From assembly GCA_965263105.1 (NCBI GenBank), contig CBDHGL010000002.1:496001-560000 (forward strand): a DNA stretch of 64,000 nt. The letters are read 5' to 3'. Every line of letters begins with the position of its first letter. The first letter of the stretch is position 1. The notes below the pieces were generated by a model that worked only from the letters and a program-made list of their open reading frames with translations, did no database searches and had not been told where the DNA came from. Shown here one piece after another: positions 55,703 to 64,000 of this stretch. The translations under genes were made by a program, and so were the position numbers. This DNA comes from JBCCTX01 sp965263105. GTDB taxonomy: Bacteria; Bacteroidota; Bacteroidia; J057.

Positions 55703-55983
55703 GTCTATTTTTTCACCTCCCCCTAACTTTCAGATAGGGGGCTCCTCCTGCAAGGAGCTAGGTATTATACACATCTTCTTTATAAAAGAAATATTTCATG
55801 TTTAGTTGTTTCTTACTCTCTTAAACAGCAAAATGACCGTTAATGCTGTTGAATTAAGGTGGCAGTCGCTAGGCGCCTGCTGATGGGGGGCTTTAACCAA
55901 AATTCTACCTAGGTGTGAATCTTGAAGCGCTTCATTCTGCCAATTTTGTCAGAAAAAGGAACTACTTCTCGGAGAGAATTCCA
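55703..55983. other. Spacer after the terminator
   Basis: About 280 bases between terminator and dnaJ stop. Contains a CTCCTCCTGCAAGGAG hairpin near 55741 and otherwise nothing I can assign. Confidence 0.4.
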
Positions 55984-57126
55984 CTAGGAGAAAAACTCTC
56001 TCATCTTGGAAAAGAAACTTTTTTCTTCTTTAGAGGGGTCTGGAGTGAAATTGGAAGACTTTTGAAGGCGCTGAAGAATTTTGCGTTCCTCAGAGGTGAG
56101 GTTTTTCGGTGTCCAGACATTGATATGTACCAGGAGATCTCCAGTACCATAGCCATTGAACACGGGCAAGCCTTTGCCTCGAAGGCGAACGACTTTGCCT
56201 CCTTGGGTTCCCGGAGCCACCTTGAAGCGTGCTTTGCCGTCAAGGGTAGGCACCTCTACTGTAGTGCCTAAGGCTGCATCGGGAAAGCTCAAAAAGAGCT
56301 GGTGTATCAGGTTTTGCCCTTCGCGTTCGAAATATTCAGAAGGAACTTCAGAAATATGGATAATCAAGTCCCCTGGAGGGCCTCCCCTAGGACCCCTATT
56401 TCCTTCTCCCCTCAAGGTCAAGTCCATTCCCTCTTGGACACCCGCAGGTATTTTTATGGTGAGGGTATCATCTTCTTTGAGTCGCCCTTGACCCGAACAG
56501 GCCGGACAGGCTTTGGAAATGACCTTTCCTTCCCCTTTACAGGTAGGGCAGGTCGTAACCACGATTTGTTGAAAAAAGCCTCCGCCAGCTTGTTGACGCA
56601 ATTCTCCAGCACCTTGACAAGTAGGGCAGGTATTGTAGGCGCTTGCATTCTCTGCCCCTGTGCTTGTACAAGTTTTACACCCCGTGTAGCGATTGAGCTT
56701 GATCTTTTTCTCTACCCCAGAGGAAATTTCCTCATAGCTCAGTTTTAGCGTAATACGCAAATCCGAACCTCTTTGTCCCCTTCTCCTGCGTCTTCCGGAA
56801 GTTGCCCCTCCAAAGAAATCCCCGAAGCCACTATCGCCGAATATGTCGCTAAACTGGCTGAATATATCTTCAAATCCCCTTCCTTGGAAGCCTCCTGCCC
56901 CACTTACTCCCTGATGACCAAAACGATTGTAGGCGGAACGCTTTTGTTCATCACTTAGGACTTCATAGGCTTCCGCGGCTTCTTTAAACTTTTCCTCTGC
57001 GTCTTTATCATTGGGATTTTTATCCGGATGGTATTTTAAGGCCTGCTTCCTATAGGCTTTCTTAATTTCATCCTTATTAGCATCTCGGGAAACCCCCAAA
57101 ACTTCGTAATAATCTCTCTTTGCCAT
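55984..57126 (-). CDS. dnaJ: Chaperone DnaJ
   Basis: 380 residues. J domain with HPDKN at residues 32-36, Gly/Phe-rich linker (about 75-110), four zinc-finger modules (CKTCTSTG, CPTCQGAG, CPTCKGEG, CPACSGQG) and the C-terminal substrate-binding domains. The third motif of the first module is CKTC followed by TSTG rather than the usual xGxG, a mild variation. DnaJ stimulates DnaK ATPase and hands over clients. The start is 1 base after the grpE stop, so both are one transcript; dnaK is elsewhere. Confidence 0.97.
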   Translation of the reverse strand: MAKRDYYEVLGVSRDANKDEIKKAYRKQALKYHPDKNPNDKDAEEKFKEAAEAYEVLSDEQKRSAYNRFGHQGVSGAGGFQGRGFEDIFSQFSDIFGDSGFGDFFGGATSGRRRRRGQRGSDLRITLKLSYEEISSGVEKKIKLNRYTGCKTCTSTGAENASAYNTCPTCQGAGELRQQAGGGFFQQIVVTTCPTCKGEGKVISKACPACSGQGRLKEDDTLTIKIPAGVQEGMDLTLRGEGNRGPRGGPPGDLIIHISEVPSEYFEREGQNLIHQLFLSFPDAALGTTVEVPTLDGKARFKVAPGTQGGKVVRLRGKGLPVFNGYGTGDLLVHINVWTPKNLTSEERKILQRLQKSSNFTPDPSKEEKSFFSKMREFFS

Positions 57127-57127
57127 G

Positions 57128-57790
57128 CTATTCCGCTACAATAACTTTGGAGAATCTAATAACTTTGTCTTTGAGTATATAGCCCTTTTCGACCTCATCT
57201 AGTATTTTTCCTTTTTTATCTTCCTCCTCTACCTCCAGACTAGAAATCGCCTCGTGAAAGGAAGGATCAAAGTCCTGGTCTTTACAATCAATAGGTGTTA
57301 GCCCTACCTTCTCCAAGGAGCGCTTCATACTGGCGTCTACCAGTTCAATTCCTTCCTTAACTGCTGCCAAGTTGTCAGTTTTTTCAATGGCATCAAGGGT
57401 CCGATCAAAATTATCTAAAATCGGCAATAGGATTTTGATCAGATCTTCATTTGCAAAGCGAATCATATCTCCCATTTCCTTTTCCTTTCTCTTTCGAAAA
57501 TTAGAAAATTCAGCTTGCATGCGAATCAGCTGATCCTTGTACTCCTGTGCCTCCAACTGGCTTTTTTCTAATTGTTTTTTCAAAGCACTCAGTTCATCAA
57601 GGCCTTCCTCCCCTTCTGAAACTCGATCTTCCCCAGGGTGGCTATCCCCCTCATTTTCAGCATCTTCCCCGGGATTTTGCTCCTCAGATTGTTGCCTTTT
57701 TTGGTCCTTAGTCTCCTCCTTCCGCTGTTCAGGGCTTACATCCTCTGCGTTCTCCTCAAGCGTATCGGGATTAACTTTCTTAGTACTCAT
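57128..57790 (-). CDS. grpE: Nucleotide exchange factor GrpE
   Basis: 220 residues from Met at 57790 (STKKVNPDTLEE). An acidic disordered N-terminus of about 70 residues precedes the long coiled coil (LKKQLEKSQLEAQEYKDQ) and the beta wing region LTPIDCKDQDFDPSFHEAIS, characteristic of GrpE. It releases ADP from DnaK. The longer start at 57856 adds 22 residues with no likeness and was not chosen. Confidence 0.95.
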   Translation of the reverse strand: MSTKKVNPDTLEENAEDVSPEQRKEETKDQKRQQSEEQNPGEDAENEGDSHPGEDRVSEGEEGLDELSALKKQLEKSQLEAQEYKDQLIRMQAEFSNFRKRKEKEMGDMIRFANEDLIKILLPILDNFDRTLDAIEKTDNLAAVKEGIELVDASMKRSLEKVGLTPIDCKDQDFDPSFHEAISSLEVEEEDKKGKILDEVEKGYILKDKVIRFSKVIVAE

Positions 57791-57921
57791 ATGGTATATT
57801 GATAGAAAATTCTCTGATCTGTCCGAATGAAAAAATGTAAGGTTAATAAAACACAATTTATGCCAGTGACAATATGACTTTGTTCAAGACTCAAATTGTC
57901 AGGTGCTTTTCCAGGGCATCT

Positions 57922-58956
57922 TTAGGAATAAATCAAATTGTGTTGTTCCTGAACTCGGATAAAGGTGGTTCGCTTGGTCAACTCCTTCAAGCGGCTGGCC
58001 CCCACATAGGTACAGGTGGACCTGATCCCCCCCAGGATATCTTTCACAGTTTCTTCTACGGGGCCCTTATAAGGAATTTCAACCGTTTTCCCTTCGGAAG
58101 CTCGGTATTCTGCCACACCACCAGCGTATTTTTCCATGGCTGTTTGGGAGCTCATGCCATAAAAGGTTTTATAACGCTTTCCATCCCGTTGGATAAGTTG
58201 GCCTCCGCTCTCGTCATGGCCAGCAAACATCCCGCCCAACATCACGAAGTCAGCTCCTCCCCCAAAGGCTTTTGCTAAATCGCCTGGAACTGTACAGCCT
58301 CCATCTGATATAATCTGTCCTCCCAGCCCATGGGCCGCATCGGCACATTCGATAATGGCAGAAAGTTGGGGATACCCCACCCCAGTTTTGATACGTGTCG
58401 TACATACAGAACCGGGGCCAATTCCAACTTTAATTACATCTGCCCCTGCCAATAAAAGTTCTTCTACCATCTCCCCCGTAACTACATTCCCCGCCATGAT
58501 AACTTTGTCCGGAAGAAAGTCTCGCATTTTTTTTACAAACTCTACAAAATGCTCCGAATACCCATTGGCAACATCTATACAGAGAAAAGGAAGTTGTGGA
58601 TAGTGTTGAAACAAGGTTCGTACCTTTTTCTCATCTTCCCCTCCTGTCCCTGCACTTACCGCAACATATTTTTCAATCCCGGAATTTTTTTCTAAGAAGG
58701 TCCCCCACTCTTTCAGAGAATAGTGTTTGTGTATCACGGTAAACAAAGCGTGATGGCTCAAGCGCTCAGCCATCTGGAAGGTACCTACCGTATCCATATT
58801 GGCGGCCATAATGGGAATGCCAGTCCAGCTATCCCCTCCATGAAGAAAGCGAAAGCTCCGCTGTAAAGAGACCTCAGAACGAGACCTGAGCGTGGATCTT
58901 TTGGGACGAATCATGACGTCCTTGAACCCTAGTTTGATGTCGGATTCTATGCGCAT
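57922..58956 (-). CDS. guaC: GMP reductase
   Basis: 344 residues, near the usual 346-350. IMPDH/GMPR barrel with IPIMAANMDTVGT, GIGPGSVCTTRIKTGVGYP (catalytic Cys near 186), ISDGGCTVPGDLAKAFGGGA and the phosphate-binding GGMFAGHDES. EGKTVEIPYKGPVE in the flap region is typical of GuaC rather than IMP dehydrogenase, and no CBS domains are present. It converts GMP to IMP with NADPH and ammonia release, recovering purines. Confidence 0.93.
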   Translation of the reverse strand: MRIESDIKLGFKDVMIRPKRSTLRSRSEVSLQRSFRFLHGGDSWTGIPIMAANMDTVGTFQMAERLSHHALFTVIHKHYSLKEWGTFLEKNSGIEKYVAVSAGTGGEDEKKVRTLFQHYPQLPFLCIDVANGYSEHFVEFVKKMRDFLPDKVIMAGNVVTGEMVEELLLAGADVIKVGIGPGSVCTTRIKTGVGYPQLSAIIECADAAHGLGGQIISDGGCTVPGDLAKAFGGGADFVMLGGMFAGHDESGGQLIQRDGKRYKTFYGMSSQTAMEKYAGGVAEYRASEGKTVEIPYKGPVEETVKDILGGIRSTCTYVGASRLKELTKRTTFIRVQEQHNLIYS

Positions 58957-59161
58957 AAAATGGGAAAGTAAAAGTCAATTTGGCTACCCGGAAGGACGGA
59001 AAGATACGACTACTTATGGATATAAAGTAGAAAATGGCTACAAAAAATGCATGGAATCCTCAGATGCTAAAAAGCTCCTTCAACTTATTCCCCCCTTCAC
59101 CTTCTCGCAGATCTATTCAAAGGAGTTGAGCCAACCTAAATACCTTATTTGTGTATTCCTC

Positions 59162-59713
59162 CTATCTGCTCTCTACAAAATCCTGGAAGCTTTGGGTTTT
59201 AAAGGCCTCTGTATGGGTGTACTCCAGAATTTGGGAAAATTGTCCTGGTTTGATAAAACCTGGGATATTCCCAATAAGAGAGTGGTTTGAATCCAAAAAG
59301 GTAGTTGAAGGAAAAGACATTTGTCCTCCTAACAACCAGGCGGCATACTCATGATAGCCTCTTCTTCCCTGGTTGACAAATTTATAAGACTTCCCATTGA
59401 TGTTAAGGGATTCTTTCCCCTCCGCATTAAACTTGACTGCGTGGAAGTTTTGATTGATATATTCAGCGATTTTCTGGTTTCCATAGGTTTGACGGTCCAT
59501 AACCTTGCACCACCCACACCAGTCTGTGTATACGTCAACGACAATCTTCTTGCCATCTTTTTCCGCCATATTCACAGCTTCTTCTATGCTTACCCAATTG
59601 ATAGTTGCTCCTGGGGCACCTGGATGAAAGGAATAATGACTTACAAAGCCAACGCTTACCCAAACGATCCCGGCGATTAGCAAGAGAGGAAATACTAAAC
59701 CTAGCTTTTTCAT
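59162..59713 (-). CDS. Thioredoxin-fold protein with CGWC motif
   Basis: 183 residues from Met at 59713 (MKKLGLVFPLLLIAG). A membrane anchor or uncut signal is followed by a thioredoxin fold of the DUF255/thioredoxin-7 kind: VVDVYTDWCGWCKVMDRQTY, then NFHAVKFNAEG and a cis-Pro strand (FPSTTFLD). The CGWC pair is intact, so it can reduce or form disulfides in the periplasm. Longer upstream frames lack likeness and were left out. Confidence 0.85.
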   Translation of the reverse strand: MKKLGLVFPLLLIAGIVWVSVGFVSHYSFHPGAPGATINWVSIEEAVNMAEKDGKKIVVDVYTDWCGWCKVMDRQTYGNQKIAEYINQNFHAVKFNAEGKESLNINGKSYKFVNQGRRGYHEYAAWLLGGQMSFPSTTFLDSNHSLIGNIPGFIKPGQFSQILEYTHTEAFKTQSFQDFVESR

Positions 59714-59857
59714 AATATTCAATACGTTGTAAGTAAGCATGGGGTTTTTGCCAATCAGGGCAAAAATTCCCCTCATAAAGTATATGCAATTTACGAAGAA
59801 AATTGAGGAGGTAACTATCCTTTGGCTGACAAAAGAGCCTTAGAGATTACAAGCTTC

Positions 59858-61171
59858 TCAAGCCTCTATCCGCTTTATTTTGGCCCCCAGACGAGTCAAT
59901 CGATCCTCAATGTGTTGGTAGCCGCGATCTATTTGTTCGATGTTATAAATACGAGAGGTACCTTGGGCCGAAAGAGCAGCAATCAAGAGGGCTACTCCGG
60001 CCCGAATATCCGGACTGGTCATAGAAATACCCCGCAGGGCTTGTTTTCTGGCGAGACCTATAACGGTTGCCCGGTGGGGATCACATAGGATAATTTGTGC
60101 CCCCATATCGATCAGTTTATCCACGAAGAACAGGCGGCTTTCAAACATCTTCTGATGAATCAGGACAGATCCTTTACATTGGGTGGAGAGCACCAGAACG
60201 ATACTCAATAAATCAGGCGTAAATCCGGGCCAGGGATGGTCTGAGACAGTCATGAGGCTCCCATCTATGAAGGTTTCTATTTCACAAACATCCTGCTGGT
60301 GGACCCGAATATCATTACCTTCGATATCCAATTTCACACCCATTCTGCGAAATATTTCTGGGATGATTCCCAGATATGCCACATCAGCATCCTTAATAAG
60401 TAGTGAACCCTGGGTCATGGCAGCCATCCCTATGAAACTCCCGACTTCGATCATATCGGCAAGCATTCTGTGGGAAGTGCCACCCAACTGGTCTACCCCT
60501 TCAATGACGAGGAGGTTACTCCCTATACCAGAAATCTTGGCCCCCATACGATTCAGCATTTTGGAAAGTTGCTGAATATAAGGCTCACAGGCTGCGTGGT
60601 AAATAGTCGTCGTACCTTCAGCAAGTGTAGCAGCCATCAAGATATTGGCGGTGCCTGTAACCGAGGCTTCATCCAGGTGCATGTAGGTACCTTTAAGCTT
60701 TCCCTTGGAAGATACTTCATAGATACCTGCCTGTGTATCGTAGGAAAAATGTGCTCCAAGTCGCTGAAAACCCCAAAAGTGGGTATCTAAGCGTCTACGT
60801 CCAATCTTATCTCCTCCCGGGCGGGAAATGAAGGCTTTCCCAAAACGGGCCAACAGAGGTCCTACCAACATAATGGATCCCCTCAACTTCCTTGCCTTTT
60901 TCCAAAAATCCTCCGTCTGAAGGTAGGGCAAATCAATATCTTTGGCACAAAATGTATAGGTATCCTCAGCCTCCTTTTCTACCTCCACTCCCATGTCACC
61001 TAGAATTCCGATGAGGCGGTTGACATCTACAATGTTAGGCACGTTACTAATGGTTACCGATTCCTCTGTCAGCAGGACTGCGCAAAGGATTTGTAGAGCT
61101 TCATTTTTGGCTCCCTGAGGGGTAATTTCTCCTTGAAGGGCATAACCGCCCTCTACTTCAAAATAGGCCAT
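59858..61171 (-). CDS. murA: UDP-N-acetylglucosamine 1-carboxyvinyltransferase (MurA), Asp at the fosfomycin site
   Basis: 437 residues, two EPSP-synthase-like domains. QGAKNEALQILCAVLL carries the catalytic Lys-Asn, and VSDHPWPGFTPDLLSIV the second-domain Asp. It adds enolpyruvate to UDP-GlcNAc, the first step of peptidoglycan synthesis. In the loop PGGDKIGRRRLD the residue equal to E. coli Cys115 is Asp121; this exchange is known from other MurA proteins that resist fosfomycin. A DUF4290 gene starts the unit, 12 bases upstream. Confidence 0.95.
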   Translation of the reverse strand: MAYFEVEGGYALQGEITPQGAKNEALQILCAVLLTEESVTISNVPNIVDVNRLIGILGDMGVEVEKEAEDTYTFCAKDIDLPYLQTEDFWKKARKLRGSIMLVGPLLARFGKAFISRPGGDKIGRRRLDTHFWGFQRLGAHFSYDTQAGIYEVSSKGKLKGTYMHLDEASVTGTANILMAATLAEGTTTIYHAACEPYIQQLSKMLNRMGAKISGIGSNLLVIEGVDQLGGTSHRMLADMIEVGSFIGMAAMTQGSLLIKDADVAYLGIIPEIFRRMGVKLDIEGNDIRVHQQDVCEIETFIDGSLMTVSDHPWPGFTPDLLSIVLVLSTQCKGSVLIHQKMFESRLFFVDKLIDMGAQIILCDPHRATVIGLARKQALRGISMTSPDIRAGVALLIAALSAQGTSRIYNIEQIDRGYQHIEDRLTRLGAKIKRIEA

Positions 61172-61183
61172 AAATCCCTTAAA

Positions 61184-61822
61184 TCAATGGTAGTGATTTC
61201 TCTTTTTCTTTTTCTTTCTTTTATGAGATCCCATATGAGATGAGTTCTGATTTCGGTGATTGTGCTTTTGACTAACCGAAATCTTGTGCAGAGATATATC
61301 CTGTGCTGTAACGGATAGGGCTCCGTTAGAGATTTCATTGATCTGATCGGCAAGCACATTTTCGGGTGTCGCTCCTCTGTTTTGGTTAAACAGGAACAGG
61401 TTCATCGTATTGGCGATCAGATTGATATATTTCTTTTTGGATTCCCCATCCTCCATGGCAACTGCCTGTTGAACCATAAGGTCTACATTGTGGCCATACT
61501 GTCGGTACCTGGGTTTTCCTGTATAGTATTCCATACGTTCGCTTTGCGCTTGACCAAACATGGATTTGTCTGGAACGGGGAAGGGGGAGTCCACATCCAG
61601 TTCAAAGTCAGCAATGAGGTGTAGGCTATCCCACAATTTCTGTTTGAAATCCGGGAAGTCTTTGATTTGAGGTTGCAGATTGCCCATGATGAGAATAATT
61701 TCCTTGGCTAACTTTGTGCGCTTTTCTCTATCCTCAACAGTCTTGATATATTCTACCATGGCTTGGATATTCCTGCCGTATTCTCGCAGTTTGAGTGGTG
61801 TGTCAGAAATCTTATATTTCAT
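61184..61822 (-). CDS. DUF4290 family protein
   Basis: 212 residues. REYGRNIQAMVEYIKTVEDR and RYRQYGHNVDLMVQQAV are the repeated halves of the Bacteroidota DUF4290 family, always found close to murA. The C-terminus is an unusual His/Lys-rich tail (KRKKKKKRNHYH after HKISVSQKHNH). No known role; conserved linkage suggests cell-wall or division work. Start is 12 bases upstream of murA on the same strand. Confidence 0.9.
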   Translation of the reverse strand: MKYKISDTPLKLREYGRNIQAMVEYIKTVEDREKRTKLAKEIILIMGNLQPQIKDFPDFKQKLWDSLHLIADFELDVDSPFPVPDKSMFGQAQSERMEYYTGKPRYRQYGHNVDLMVQQAVAMEDGESKKKYINLIANTMNLFLFNQNRGATPENVLADQINEISNGALSVTAQDISLHKISVSQKHNHRNQNSSHMGSHKRKKKKKRNHYH

Positions 61823-62405
61823 ACAAATGATTTATCCCTAAGGGTTATAGGAAGTGCGTCCAAACAATAGATGAGTAAATAAATGTGGATTTGGGGGAAA
61901 CACTTACACAGGACAACAACGGCCTGTAAGGAGTTTAGTTGCAATTTTAGTGCAAATTAAGTAAAAATCATTCCGCCTACCTAAAAGTAACCCCACTTTT
62001 TCCGCTTCTCCCCATAATTCAGGCTCCTAGTAGGAGCATTTTGCTTTTTGGGATAAAATTGATTAATTTGTGTTTTACTAGGAAACGCTAGTGTGGTGTT
62101 TGTTTCAAATTTTTGCGCTTTTTTCGTAACTTATTTGAAACTGCTCCCGTAAACGCCAATACATTTAAAGATTAAAGAATCCAATATAGGTTAGTTTTTC
62201 TAACCTAAAATTTTTTTACTATATACTTTTCAATACCTAAAATGGTCGTAATCTTTTCCCATACGAGCTCGCTGTCTTTCTGGTCCACCCACCAGAATAT
62301 GGGAAGGGTTTACTTCTTTTATTAATCAAAGGTTCAAAAATTTAGATCAGGGGGTCCATTCGGGCTTCACTGTTCTGTGGATACGACACGTTAAATTTAT
62401 GCATT
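61823..62405. other. 583-base divergent spacer with hairpins
   Basis: Lies between DUF4290 and greA, transcribed apart. It holds a short hairpin GCTCCT-AGT-AGGAGC near 62022-62037 and an 8-bp stem with T run (62187-62194 and 62200-62207, then TTTTTTT) that looks like a terminator although no gene precedes it. A small RNA between about 62000 and 62215 is possible; no family is recognised. Confidence 0.45.
62187..62216 (+). terminator. Terminator-like hairpin without an upstream gene
   Basis: TAGGTTAG and CTAACCTA (8 bp) around a 5-T loop, followed by AAATTTTTTT. Stem is A/T rich and so weaker than a typical terminator. Confidence 0.4.
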
Positions 62406-62882
62406 ATGAGTGAAGTGACTTATCTTACAAAAGAAGGTTTAGATAAGCTGAAAAGTGAGCTTCAAGACCTTAAAGGAAAGGGTAGATTAGAAATCGCTGC
62501 CGCGATCCAAAAAGCTCGTGAAATGGGAGACTTGAGTGAAAATGCCGAGTACGATGCTGCGAAGGATGCTCAAGGCTTACTCGAGTTGAAAATCTCTAAA
62601 TTAGAAAACCTGGTAGCAAATGCCCGGGTGCTGAACGAATCAGAAGTAGACCTCTCTAAAGCCTATATTCTTTCTACTGTCCACGTAAAAAACCTCAAAT
62701 TCAACAAAGAATTCAGGTACACCCTGGTAGCTGAACAGGAGGCTGACCTCAAAAAAGGGAAAATTTCTATTAAGTCTCCCGTAGGAAAGGCCCTCTTGGG
62801 AAAAGAAGTGGGAGAAGTAGTAGAAATAGAAATCCCTGCGGGTAAGATGAACCTAGAAATCATGGAGATTACCCGAGATTAA
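62406..62882 (+). CDS. greA: Transcription elongation factor GreA
   Basis: 158 residues, standard length. N-terminal coiled coil (EVTYLTKEGLDKLKSELQDL, with the acidic tip ENAEYDAAKDAQG at about 42-55) reaches the RNA polymerase channel to trigger cleavage of backtracked RNA; the C-terminal FKBP-like domain (FRYTLVAEQEAD, SPVGKALLGKEVGEVVEIEI) binds the enzyme. A HIT gene follows at 62884, one base after the stop, indicating an operon. Confidence 0.96.
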   Translation: MSEVTYLTKEGLDKLKSELQDLKGKGRLEIAAAIQKAREMGDLSENAEYDAAKDAQGLLELKISKLENLVANARVLNESEVDLSKAYILSTVHVKNLKFNKEFRYTLVAEQEADLKKGKISIKSPVGKALLGKEVGEVVEIEIPAGKMNLEIMEITRD

Positions 62883-62883
62883 T

Positions 62884-63279
62884 ATGGCTTCTATTTTTTC
62901 TAAAATCGTAGCCGGTACCATACCCAGCTACAAGGTGGCAGAAACTGATGACTTTTTGGCCTTCCTGGATATTCAGCCCCTCAAAAAGGGGCATGTCCTG
63001 GTCATCCCCAAAAAGGAGATTGACTATATTTTCGACCTGCCGGATGACTTATATATAGGCCTCCACATTTTCGCCAGGAAAGTTGCGGATGCTCTCCAAC
63101 GAACGGTTACTTGTAAAAGAATCGCCACGGCAGTTGTAGGTCTGGAGGTACCCCATGCACACTTGCATTTGGTTCCTATAGATGAAATCTCCGATTTGAA
63201 TTTTGAAAAAAAGCGTGTTGTTATGACACCAGAAGAGTTTACCCAACTAGCTGGCGATATTCGCTCCAATTTGAGGTAG
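62884..63279 (+). CDS. HIT family nucleotide-binding protein
   Basis: 131 residues. SIFSKIVAGTIPSYKVAETDDFLAFLD start and the triad loop VPHAHLHLVPI (HxHxHxx) with the nucleophile His are complete. Such histidine-triad proteins hydrolyse AMP-linked amino groups or nucleotides. The arrangement greA-HIT is widespread in Bacteroidota. Convergent with the following lipoprotein gene. Confidence 0.93.
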   Translation: MASIFSKIVAGTIPSYKVAETDDFLAFLDIQPLKKGHVLVIPKKEIDYIFDLPDDLYIGLHIFARKVADALQRTVTCKRIATAVVGLEVPHAHLHLVPIDEISDLNFEKKRVVMTPEEFTQLAGDIRSNLR

Positions 63280-63296
63280 ACCTCAATTTCCCTCAC

Positions 63297-63767
63297 TTAA
63301 AAAGTACAACGAGTCGTATCTGTTTCAAAAGACCCCATAGGTTCTAGATGAAGAAAAAAGCGGTCCCCACCCTGGATGTAATTAACCCACATCTCTTTTT
63401 CCTTAAGCCGGGAAATATCCATGAGAAGGGTTTCAATATTAGGGGAAGGACTGCTATCGACATTGAAGTCTAAACGAATTTGTTGTTTATCGATGAGCGA
63501 CCAAGTACCCTGATAAACCTCTGTCTCAGTATCTGGCATGTTCGCTGCTAATACGCTCCAATCAAATCCCTTGTTCTCACCTAGGCTTAAATCAAACCTA
63601 CAATAAAACTGTGTTTCGGTAATCTCATTTCGGGCGATTAGACTTGCAGACCAGTCATTCTCAACTCGAGATTCCGCGGGTCGGAAACTTATTAAGGGGC
63701 CATCTTCGTAGCGTTTACAACTCATAAACATGAGCCCAATCATGCAGCACAAACACAATTTCTGCAT
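63297..63767 (-). CDS. Hypothetical lipoprotein
   Basis: 156 residues from Met at 63767 (MQKLCLCCMIGLMFMSCKRY). Lipobox MFMSC places the lipid Cys near residue 17. The body has short beta stretches (TQFYCRFDLSLGENKG) and is not a family I recognise. Stop lies 18 bases past the HIT stop on the other strand. The longer start at 63803 is possible. Confidence 0.6.
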   Translation of the reverse strand: MQKLCLCCMIGLMFMSCKRYEDGPLISFRPAESRVENDWSASLIARNEITETQFYCRFDLSLGENKGFDWSVLAANMPDTETEVYQGTWSLIDKQQIRLDFNVDSSPSPNIETLLMDISRLKEKEMWVNYIQGGDRFFLHLEPMGSFETDTTRCTF

Positions 63768-63896
63768 ACAGAGAGAAGAAAAGAAAGAGTTTGTCATAGT
63801 CATTATATTCTAAATAATTTGTGAGACAAAAACTATGCAAATAATTTCGGCCCGGCTAAATTAGAGATAAAAGGTGACGAATTCAGGGTAGAACAA

Positions 63897-64000
63897 ATGA
63901 CCGAATTAGATGAAAATGAGATAAAGCGAAAATTGTATGCCTACTGCGCATATCAAGAGCGCTGCATACAGGAAGTTCACCAAAAACTCAAAAGTCTCGA
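63897..64000 (+). CDS. RecX-like regulatory protein, 5' part
   Basis: First 34 codons of a gene cut by the window end. MTELDENEIKRKLYAYC, AYQERCIQEVHQKLKSL match the N-terminal helical repeat of RecX-family proteins, which modulate RecA filaments. Too short to be sure. Upstream of it 93 bases separate it from the lipoprotein gene start, which is divergent. Confidence 0.6.
   Translation, partial: MTELDENEIKRKLYAYCAYQERCIQEVHQKLKSL

Noticed and set aside
55915..56271. 118-codon plus-strand open frame near the dnaJ end
   Set aside because: Antisense to the conserved C-terminus of dnaJ, no independent support.

Overview
The window looks like chromosomal DNA of a Bacteroidota bacterium, probably a Saprospiria-type environmental heterotroph. 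The phylum rests on a SusC/SusD pair, a secreted hydrolase with a type IX secretion C-terminal domain, a DUF4290 protein beside murA, and a large periplasmic-propeller hybrid histidine kinase. The class is a guess. Genes lie on both strands in short operons. No rRNA, tRNA, CRISPR array or intact transposase was seen.

Layout. 1-2.4 kb: end of a SIS-domain protein, a MetE-like methyltransferase and an UlaG-like metallohydrolase. 2.4-6 kb: repeat-rich spacers around a secreted alpha/beta hydrolase. 6.1-8.8 kb: a two-subunit molybdenum hydroxylase of the IorA/IorB type, with the large subunit out of frame. 9.1-15.9 kb, minus strand: SusD, SusC and xylulokinase, a carbohydrate-use locus. 16-25.3 kb: epimerase, MscS channel, a broken lipoprotein gene, an unusual Rossmann/EF-hand/ferredoxin-reductase fusion, a small methyltransferase, a GMC oxidoreductase and a sulfotransferase-like protein. 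25.3-30.5 kb: LytTR regulator, amidase and a family 2 glycoside hydrolase. 30.5-33.6 kb: a PadR-controlled FtsX-type permease with a strong operator-like palindrome. 33.7-41 kb: an orphan RHH antitoxin-like gene, a di-heme peroxidase, and a propeller/kinase/receiver/cyclase fusion divergent from two small genes that share the motif LSRGPISNKL. 41-51.4 kb: sugar isomerase-like protein, FtcD, acyl-CoA oxidase, a RelE-like toxin-antitoxin pair, RuvC, AcuI-like reductase, MFS transporter and pirin. 51.6-55.7 kb: a propeller-like exported protein with a small membrane partner, divergent from a propeller-caspase protein. 56-64 kb: housekeeping genes (dnaJ, grpE, guaC, a thioredoxin-like protein, murA, DUF4290, greA, HIT) and the start of a recX-like gene.

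Two patterns cut across the map. First, at least seven genes are broken by single-base gains or losses although both halves still read as one protein. Several breaks sit in short base runs, so assembly error is as likely as gene decay. Second, the spacers hold several dispersed repeat families: foldback elements with inverted ends, a TGTGGAC/GTCGACTAT family at gene ends, an A/T-rich element present twice in opposite orientation, and a local duplication carrying the 3' end of a methyltransferase gene.

The strongest candidates for something undescribed are the LSRGPISNKL proteins next to the sensor-cyclase, the propeller-caspase locus, and the EF-hand oxidoreductase fusion. All functional links there are inferred from position and domain content.
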